Notes under the pieces: generated by a model
Databases searched by the model: none
Told to the model about the DNA's origin: nothing
Seen by the model: the letters and a program-made list of their open reading frames with translations, nothing else
Shown: in pieces, positions 6,874-11,157 of the stretch
How positions within the stretch are numbered: position 1 is the first letter of the stretch
Layout of the letters: the number at the start of each line of letters is the position of its first letter
Source: Candidatus Eiseniibacteriota bacterium
GTDB lineage: Bacteria > Eisenbacteria > RBG-16-71-46 > CAIMUX01
Assembly: GCA_020431745.1 (NCBI GenBank)
Contig: JAGQHR010000050.1
Span: forward strand, 1 to 11,157
Reading direction: 5' to 3'
DNA: 11,157 bases
Position numbers and translations under genes: made by a program

Positions 6874-7149
6874 AAGTGCGATTCGAGCTGTCGAAACGAC
6901 TGGCCGAGATGGCCGGCTTTCCGGGAGGAGACGTCGAGGTGGGTGAGGGATCGACCGTGCACGATGCCCTGGCGACGTTGACCGGTTCCTTTGCCAACGG
7001 TTCCGGGTCGGGGAGTCGTGAAAGCCGGCAGCCTCCATCCCGCCGTGCTCGTGGTCGTCGACGGGGAGGCGTGTCTGCCCGAGCGTCGCGACCGGGTGCT
7101 GTCCGGAGGAGAGACCATCGACCTCTTCCTTCCCATCGCAGGAGGATGA
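6870..7149 (+). pseudogene. MoaD/ThiS-like sulfur-carrier protein, interrupted by a +1 frameshift
   Basis: The first part (from ATG 6870) reads MKVRFELSKRLAEMAG, then a GDVEVGEGSTVHDALATL phrase, a typical MoaD/ThiS ubiquitin-like N-terminus. The matching C-terminal half, LHPAVLVVVDGEA then ETIDLFLPIAGG, is in the next frame (about 7015-7146) and ends in the diagnostic Gly-Gly before TGA at 7147-7149. The switch falls between 6982 and about 7015. Removing one base, for instance from GGGG at 7010-7013, restores a 92-residue protein, a normal MoaD length. Ribosome site GGAGG (6859-6863) and ATGA overlap with modC support the start. Without the shift the first frame continues open through the next gene to 7904 (344 codons), but its middle is Arg-rich out-of-frame sequence. 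Role by family: carries sulfur as a C-terminal thiocarboxylate to the molybdopterin precursor. Whether the indel is real, a sequencing error or recoded is undecided. Confidence 0.75.
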
Positions 7150-7151
7150 TC

Positions 7152-7904
7152 ATGTTGCAAACGATGACGGACCGGCACCGCCGGCAGAAGCTCCTTCCCT
7201 GGTTGCGCGAGGACGCGCAGCAGCGCATCTACGACTCCACCGTTCTGATCGCACGGGTGGGCGGACTGGGAGGTCCCCTGACCCAGTCGCTGGCGATGGC
7301 CGGAGTCGGGCGGATCGTCTTCTATCACGACGGAGATCTCCTCGATGAGGATCTGCATCGCATGGTGCTGATGGATCCCGACGGGGTCGGCTCCCCGCGG
7401 GCTCCCCAGGCACGAGCGAGCCTGGAACGGCGGTCGTTCCCGGGAGCGCGGATCCAGGGGTTCGAGACTCGGATCACGAAGACCGATGCGGAACGGTGGA
7501 TGCGGGAAGCCGATGTCGCGATCGGCGCGGCCCCGACCTATGAAGAGCGGCTCATGCTCAACGACGCAGCGCTCGCGGCGGGAAAGCCGTTCGTGGATGC
7601 GGCGATGTACGACGACGAGTGCCATCTGCTGTGCGTCCATCCGCAGCGCGGAGCCTGTTTGCGCTGCCTGGTGCCGGAGCCGCCGGAGTGGCGTGCCGAT
7701 TTTCCGGTGGTCGCCGCGGTGTCCGCTGCGATCGGGAGCCTTGCCGCGTACCAGGTGCTGCGCATCCTCGCCGGGACGGACGAGGCGGTGCCGTGGGGAG
7801 AGCTCGTTCGCCTGGACGTGGCGGAAACGGTGATGAAGAAGACGCGACTGGCCCCGCGCCCGGGGTGTCCGGCTTGCGCGGCAAGGAGGGTACGTCATGC
7901 GTAG
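7152..7904 (+). CDS. ThiF/MoeB/HesA-like E1 adenylyltransferase with altered active site
   Basis: A 250-residue protein of the E1-like fold that normally adenylates the C-terminal Gly-Gly of MoaD or ThiS. Conserved parts: RRQ near the N-terminus (10-12), VGGLGG nucleotide loop (36-41), DEDLHRMVL (65-73, keeping the MoeB R73 equivalent at R70), LMLNDAALAAGKP (134-146), and the zinc-binding pairs CLRC (169-172) and CPAC (239-242). Compared with E. coli MoeB by eye, the first loop Gly is Arg (R35), the Lys86 equivalent is Arg (R83), the Asp130-containing CTDN motif reads AAPT (126-129), and no Cys stands where Cys187 would be (region 182-190). It may be a divergent subfamily or an inactive relative. 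ATG 7152 is chosen because AGGAGG (7140-7145) is 6 nt upstream; ATG 7146, overlapping the MoaD stop, is also possible. Its partner is presumably the preceding gene. Confidence 0.8.
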   Translation: MLQTMTDRHRRQKLLPWLREDAQQRIYDSTVLIARVGGLGGPLTQSLAMAGVGRIVFYHDGDLLDEDLHRMVLMDPDGVGSPRAPQARASLERRSFPGARIQGFETRITKTDAERWMREADVAIGAAPTYEERLMLNDAALAAGKPFVDAAMYDDECHLLCVHPQRGACLRCLVPEPPEWRADFPVVAAVSAAIGSLAAYQVLRILAGTDEAVPWGELVRLDVAETVMKKTRLAPRPGCPACAARRVRHA

Positions 7905-8640
7905 ACGATGCAGAAACGAGGCCGGGCCGCTGCGGAACACCGGCATCCTTCCCACCGCGAAACCTTGCCCGCGCAGGTCCGGCGTATCGGCGAGCCGCTC
8001 CGGTCTGAGCCTGGTGGCTCTGGTCGGCCTGGTCGGCCTGGTCGCGAACGTGGTGGCTTCTCCCGCGTCAGCGAGTGGATACCATGCCCACTGGCACTAT
8101 CAGATCGGGGCGCGCGCCAACGCCGCCAAGATCTTCGCGACCCAGCTCTACTACGAAGCGAGCGCGCCCGGTGATCTCTACGCCGCACCCGCCCGGGCCA
8201 ACGCCACCGACATCGCCCGTCTCTCGGGCGAGATCGTCGAGTGGGTCGATGCCCTGCAATCGGTGAGCTCTCCGCGGGAGGTCGCCCTCATTGCGGACCT
8301 GGTCCAGGAGATGCGGAGCACGGCCGAGTCCCTCGGCGCCCAGGCGAACGAGATGGTCGCTTGGATCGACTCCGCCGACGGCACCGCCGACCCCGCCGCC
8401 ACTGCGGCCACGGACGCGGCCACGGACGCTGCCACCGACGCCGCTGAGGCCGTCGCCACCAAGGCCGCTGCGGTCGGGATGTCGAAGGAGAGCGACGCGC
8501 GCATCGAGGATCCGGCCGTGCGCGGACGGATCGCCGAACGTGCCGACGTACTGTTCCGTGGGTTCGGGAAGATCCTCAAGGCCCACAAGCAGGCGGAAAC
8601 GGCGTTGGGGATTCCCGTTCCGGAAGCTCCGGAGTCCTGA
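7897..8640 (+). CDS. Exported protein of unknown function with HAHWH motif
   Basis: 247 residues, no family recognised. An Arg-rich N-terminal stretch (1-34) precedes a hydrophobic helix (about 37-55) and a SPASAS|GYH cleavage-like site, so export to the periplasm is likely; cleavage near residue 60 would leave GYHAHWHYQIG at the mature N-terminus. Three His (63, 65, 67) in such a position could bind a metal, which is inference. The rest looks mainly helical, with a low-complexity insert (165-192) built from AATD repeats and a charged C-terminal helix. ATG 7897 overlaps the previous stop by 8 nt and has AAGGAGGG (7883-7890) six nt upstream, so it is translated as the last gene of the mod operon. 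A shorter start is possible given the long pre-signal stretch. Confidence 0.72.
   Translation: MRRRCRNEAGPLRNTGILPTAKPCPRRSGVSASRSGLSLVALVGLVGLVANVVASPASASGYHAHWHYQIGARANAAKIFATQLYYEASAPGDLYAAPARANATDIARLSGEIVEWVDALQSVSSPREVALIADLVQEMRSTAESLGAQANEMVAWIDSADGTADPAATAATDAATDAATDAAEAVATKAAAVGMSKESDARIEDPAVRGRIAERADVLFRGFGKILKAHKQAETALGIPVPEAPES
8404..8439 (+). repeat. Three 12-bp tandem repeats inside the exported-protein gene
   Basis: GCGGCCACGGAC occurs twice exactly (8404-8415, 8416-8427) and once with two changes (8428-8439). The unit is in codon phase and encodes AATD three times (residues 170-181), so copy-number change would keep the frame. Probably a flexible linker. Confidence 0.85.
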
Positions 8641-8718
8641 GCCACGACCGGAACCCGTCCTGCCGAGGTCCATGTCGCTCGCCGTGCGCCGGACGGGCCG
8701 GGAGACGATCGACTCCGG
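8629..8718. terminator. Nested inverted repeats between convergent genes
   Basis: CCGGAGTC (8629-8636, the last codons of the exported-protein gene) can pair with GACTCCGG (8711-8718), and inside it CCCGTCC (8654-8660) pairs with GGACGGG (8691-8697). The 82-bp gap lies between the end of the mod operon and the end of the minus-strand EamA gene, so a shared termination or 3'-end structure is plausible. No T-tract is seen and the loops are long, so confidence is low. Confidence 0.3.
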
Positions 8719-8722
8719 TTCG

Positions 8723-9655
8723 TCACGCGCTGCGACGGGCGAAGGACACGCGCTTGATCGCGTTCATCCCGGCCGTCGTGCGACGCTTGTTCGCCAGCAC
8801 GCCGGTCACGCCCAGCACTACCAGAATGGTTCCCACCACCGTCCACTTCGTGATCGGCTCTCCGAGGATCCACCATCCCAGGAACGCCGCGACGACCGGA
8901 TTCACGTACGCGTAGGTCATGACGATCTTGACCGGCAGCAGACGCAGCGCTTTCACGAACGACGTGAACGCGATCACCGAGCCGAAGATGACGAGATAGC
9001 CCCAGGCCGCCCAGGCCCCTGGTACCGGATGCGGGGTCGGCTCGCGCAGGCCCAGCGCGAGGATGAGAAAGAGCACGCTCGCCGAGAGCTGCTGATACGC
9101 CGATGACGCCTCCGGGGTCAGGGCGACCGGTCTCCGCTGCTGGATGACCGATCCGATTCCCCAGCTGATCGGCGCGAAGAAGAGGGCGAGGGTCGGAAGC
9201 AGCTCCGGGCCGCGCGCGACGCGCAGCTCGGGATAGCTGATGACCGCGATTCCGGCGAACCCGAGGAGCAGGGCGGCGATCATCTTGAGCGTCGGGGGGC
9301 GCCGGTCCAGCAGGGCCTCGACGATCGCGACCCAGAGCGGAAGCGCTCCCACGAGCAGAGCCGCGTACACGGAGGGAACCCGCTGCTCGCCCCAGACCAC
9401 CGCGCCGTTGCCGCCGATCCAGAGCAGTGCGGCCGAGGCGAGGATCGTTCCCCATTCGGCGCGCGTGGGGCGGACGCGATCCTTCTTGAGCCGAGCCCAC
9501 ACCCAGAGGATGAAGCCACCGGCCAGCACCCGGGCGCCCGCCATGAAGAACGGGGGGAAGCCGGACTCGTCCCGCACCGCAACGCGGATGGCGAGGTAGG
9601 TGCTGCCCCAGACGAGATACACGATGAGCAAGTGGAGGAAGCCGCGCAGGTTCAT
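8723..9655 (-). CDS. EamA/DMT-superfamily membrane transporter (YedA-like)
   Basis: A 310-residue inner-membrane protein with about ten hydrophobic segments in two EamA repeats. Repeat one carries IVYLVWGSTYLAIRVAV (11-27) and FFMAGARVLAGGFIL (36-50); repeat two carries APISWGIGSV (161-170) and ends with TYAYVNPVVAAFLGWWILGEP (247-267), the strongest family marker. It closely resembles E. coli YedA in layout. Such proteins export metabolites or amino acids, but the substrate cannot be read from sequence. The C-terminal tail (about 289-310) is Arg/Lys-rich, consistent with a cytoplasmic end. The start at 9655 gives the membrane helix directly and has GGAG just upstream; an in-frame extension to 9826 would add a non-hydrophobic, unfamily-like leader. 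Single gene, convergent with the mod operon. Confidence 0.88.
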   Translation of the reverse strand: MNLRGFLHLLIVYLVWGSTYLAIRVAVRDESGFPPFFMAGARVLAGGFILWVWARLKKDRVRPTRAEWGTILASAALLWIGGNGAVVWGEQRVPSVYAALLVGALPLWVAIVEALLDRRPPTLKMIAALLLGFAGIAVISYPELRVARGPELLPTLALFFAPISWGIGSVIQQRRPVALTPEASSAYQQLSASVLFLILALGLREPTPHPVPGAWAAWGYLVIFGSVIAFTSFVKALRLLPVKIVMTYAYVNPVVAAFLGWWILGEPITKWTVVGTILVVLGVTGVLANKRRTTAGMNAIKRVSFARRSA

Positions 9656-9968
9656 GGAGACTCCGTCGTTTCGTGCGGCTTCACTGTACTCGTCGGAACC
9701 CGGATCACAGTGGGGAGCCCGCACCCGTAGGCGCAGAACGCATGCTGCCGTCGTTCGCCGATGCACGGTAGATGCCGCATCGACAGAAACGATCGTACAA
9801 CGGACGTCTCGACGACCGCTCGTCACAATCGGACGTTGTTTCGGAGATCACAGTTCCGGAGCGCGCAGCCGCCCGACCCGGTCCGGGCTATGCGTGAACG
9901 ATCATCGCGAGGTGCCGAGACGCCCAGGCCTTCGAGGCGCAGCCGGCTGAACGACGCAGCCGGTCGGG
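9656..9968. other. Intergenic region of 313 bp between EamA and aldolase genes
   Basis: No supported gene. It should contain the EamA promoter (minus strand) and the end of the aldolase transcript. I see the aldolase hairpin at 9943-9963 and no convincing promoter hexamers. A 9-mer GATCACAGT occurs twice (9703-9711, 9846-9854), which could be chance. Confidence 0.6.
9943..9963 (-). terminator. Hairpin after the aldolase gene
   Basis: Arms CCGGCTG (9943-9949) and CAGCCGG (9957-9963) form a perfect 7-bp stem with a 7-nt loop, beginning 5 bp past the aldolase stop codon on the minus strand. There is no T-tract, so it is a probable but weak terminator or 3'-end stabiliser. Confidence 0.5.
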
Positions 9969-11021
9969 CTAGGCGATCGTCACCTCGGAGCAGGCGTAGA
10001 CGTCCTGGATCGCGTTCAACAGCTCGACGCCGTCCTTCATGGGGCGTTGGAACGCCTTCCGTCCCGAGATGAGCCCCATGCCGCCGGCGCGCTTGTTGAT
10101 CACCGCCGTCTTGACTGCTTCCTGCAGATCTCCCGCCCCGGACGAGGCTCCCCCCGAGTTGATCAGACCGGCGCGTCCCATGTAGCAGTTGACGAGTTGC
10201 CAGCGGGTCCACTCGATCGGATGATCCGGACACAGCTCCTGATAGACGCGGGGATGCGTCTTGCCTACACCCAGCTGGACGAAGCCTCCGTTGTTCTCGG
10301 GGAGCTTCTGCTTGATGATGTCCGCTTCGATCGTCACGCCCAGATGATTGGCCTGAGCCGTGAGATCGCTCGCGACGTGGTAGTCCACGCCGTCCTTCTT
10401 GAATCCGTTGTTGCGGAGGTAGCACCAGAGGACGGTGAACATGCCCAGCTCGTGCGCTTCGTGGAAGGCCGAGGAGATCTCCTCGAGCTGGCGTCGTGAT
10501 TCCTCGGAGCCGAAGTAAATGGTGGCCCCGATCCCGGCCGCTCCCATCTCGAAGGCCTGCGATACCGACGCGTAGGGCGTCTGGTCATAGCGCGGCGGAT
10601 GCGTCAGCAACTCGTTGTGGTTCAGCTTGACGATGAAGGGGATCCGATGCGCGTAGCGGCGCGCGACGGATCCGAGCACGCCCAGGGTGGAGGCGACGGC
10701 ATTGCAGCCACCCTCGATCGCCAGCTTTACGATGTTCTCCGGATCGAAATAGATGGGGTTGGGCGCGAACGACGCGGCACCCGAGTGCTCGATACCCTGG
10801 TCGACGGGGAGAATCGAGAGGTAACCGGTGCCGGCCAGTCGTCCCGTCCGGAACATCGTGCTGAGGTTCCGCAGCACCGCGATCGGCCGATCGGAATCGA
10901 CCATCACCCGGTCGATGAAGTCCGGTCCCGGAAGATGCAGATCCTCCCGCGCAATCCCGCGCGCCCGGTACTCCAGTAGTGCAGCGTCTTCCCCCAAGGT
11001 TCGGTGAATGCGATCGATCAT
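9969..11021 (-). CDS. fbaB: Class I fructose-bisphosphate aldolase (FbaB/DhnA type)
   Basis: A 350-residue cytoplasmic enzyme that reversibly splits fructose 1,6-bisphosphate into dihydroxyacetone phosphate and glyceraldehyde 3-phosphate in glycolysis and gluconeogenesis. It follows the bacterial/archaeal DhnA-type class I family, same length as E. coli FbaB. Visible motifs: LPVDQGIEHSGAASFAPNP (71-89), VKLNHNE (131-137), IEADIIKQKLP (231-241) with K237 the expected Schiff-base lysine, and the phosphate-binding SGGASSGAGD (289-298) and GLISGRKAFQRP (316-327). ATG 11021 is chosen over ATG 11036 because GGGAGG lies 5 nt upstream and the length then matches the family. It is a metal-independent enzyme by family. 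Transcribed alone within the window; upstream neighbours are outside it. Confidence 0.93.
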   Translation of the reverse strand: MIDRIHRTLGEDAALLEYRARGIAREDLHLPGPDFIDRVMVDSDRPIAVLRNLSTMFRTGRLAGTGYLSILPVDQGIEHSGAASFAPNPIYFDPENIVKLAIEGGCNAVASTLGVLGSVARRYAHRIPFIVKLNHNELLTHPPRYDQTPYASVSQAFEMGAAGIGATIYFGSEESRRQLEEISSAFHEAHELGMFTVLWCYLRNNGFKKDGVDYHVASDLTAQANHLGVTIEADIIKQKLPENNGGFVQLGVGKTHPRVYQELCPDHPIEWTRWQLVNCYMGRAGLINSGGASSGAGDLQEAVKTAVINKRAGGMGLISGRKAFQRPMKDGVELLNAIQDVYACSEVTIA

Positions 11022-11056
11022 GACGTCCTCCCCCATCCTGGATGAGCCAAGCCGCC

Positions 11057-11062
11057 AGTATA
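11057..11062 (-). promoter_or_regulatory. Candidate -10 element for the aldolase gene
   Basis: On the minus strand TATACT lies 35 bp upstream of the aldolase start codon at 11021, in the only AT-rich patch (TATATACT) of the upstream gap. No good -35 hexamer is found at 16-18 bp, so a full promoter is not shown. The remaining upstream sequence to the window end shows no gene. Confidence 0.35.
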
Positions 11063-11157
11063 TACGACGTTCGACCCGCGTGGGGGAGTCCGTCAGGTCG
11101 ATTCGGCTGCCATCCCGGTGGGCCAGGGTCGGAGTCGGGGGGCAGGTCAGTCCTGCT

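Noticed and set aside
6870..7904. A single 344-residue MoaD-E1 fusion
   Set aside because: The C-terminal MoaD half with Gly-Gly is in another frame, the fused middle is out-of-frame Arg-rich sequence, and the E1 gene has its own Shine-Dalgarno and start.
9656..9826. N-terminal extension of the EamA protein to 9826
   Set aside because: The added residues are polar and unlike the family; the first membrane helix begins right after 9655.
9703..9854. Direct repeat GATCACAGT as a regulator site pair
   Set aside because: Nine bases repeated twice, about 140 bp apart and without symmetry, can arise by chance.

Overview
This is an 11.2 kb piece of a GC-rich bacterial chromosome with tightly packed genes. 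I see no IS element, phage gene, tRNA, rRNA or CRISPR array. The ModA-like and beta-propeller proteins have signal peptides. The propeller protein ends in a FlgD-like/T9SS-type C-terminal domain. A Pkn-type Ser/Thr kinase sits next to a TIGR02999-like ECF sigma factor. Together these suggest a high-GC FCB-group or neighbouring lineage (Eisenbacteria, Krumholzibacteria or Gemmatimonadota-like). That placement is inferred from domain style, not from a phylogenetic marker.

Layout, left to right. (1) Positions 2-2404: a membrane-anchored Ser/Thr kinase (minus strand, running off the left edge) is divergent from a small ECF sigma factor (plus strand), a likely signalling pair. (2) Positions 2508-4046, minus: a secreted protein with four Asp-box repeats, a C-terminal sorting-type domain and no recognisable enzyme identity. 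It converges on the sigma gene across a long hairpin. (3) Positions 4047-4373: a divergent intergenic region unusually rich in inverted repeats, including a perfect 28-bp palindrome and a possible structured leader ahead of modA. (4) Positions 4374-8640, plus: one tightly overlapping operon of modA, modB, modC, a MoaD/ThiS-like sulfur carrier, a ThiF/MoeB-like E1 enzyme and an unrecognised exported protein. (5) Positions 8723-9655, minus: an EamA/DMT-family exporter. (6) Positions 9969-11021, minus: a class I (FbaB/DhnA-type) fructose-bisphosphate aldolase.

The operon is the centre of interest. ModABC should import molybdate or tungstate, and the MoaD/E1 pair belongs to the sulfur-transfer chemistry that builds the pterin cofactor for these metals. 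Three things are odd. The MoaD gene carries a one-base frameshift. The E1 protein lacks several residues essential in E. coli MoeB. The last gene encodes a protein with a His-rich mature N-terminus (HAHWH) that I cannot assign to a family. The operon could be a divergent Mo/W-handling module, an operon losing its cofactor genes, or a normal operon with one sequencing error plus a divergent E1 subfamily.
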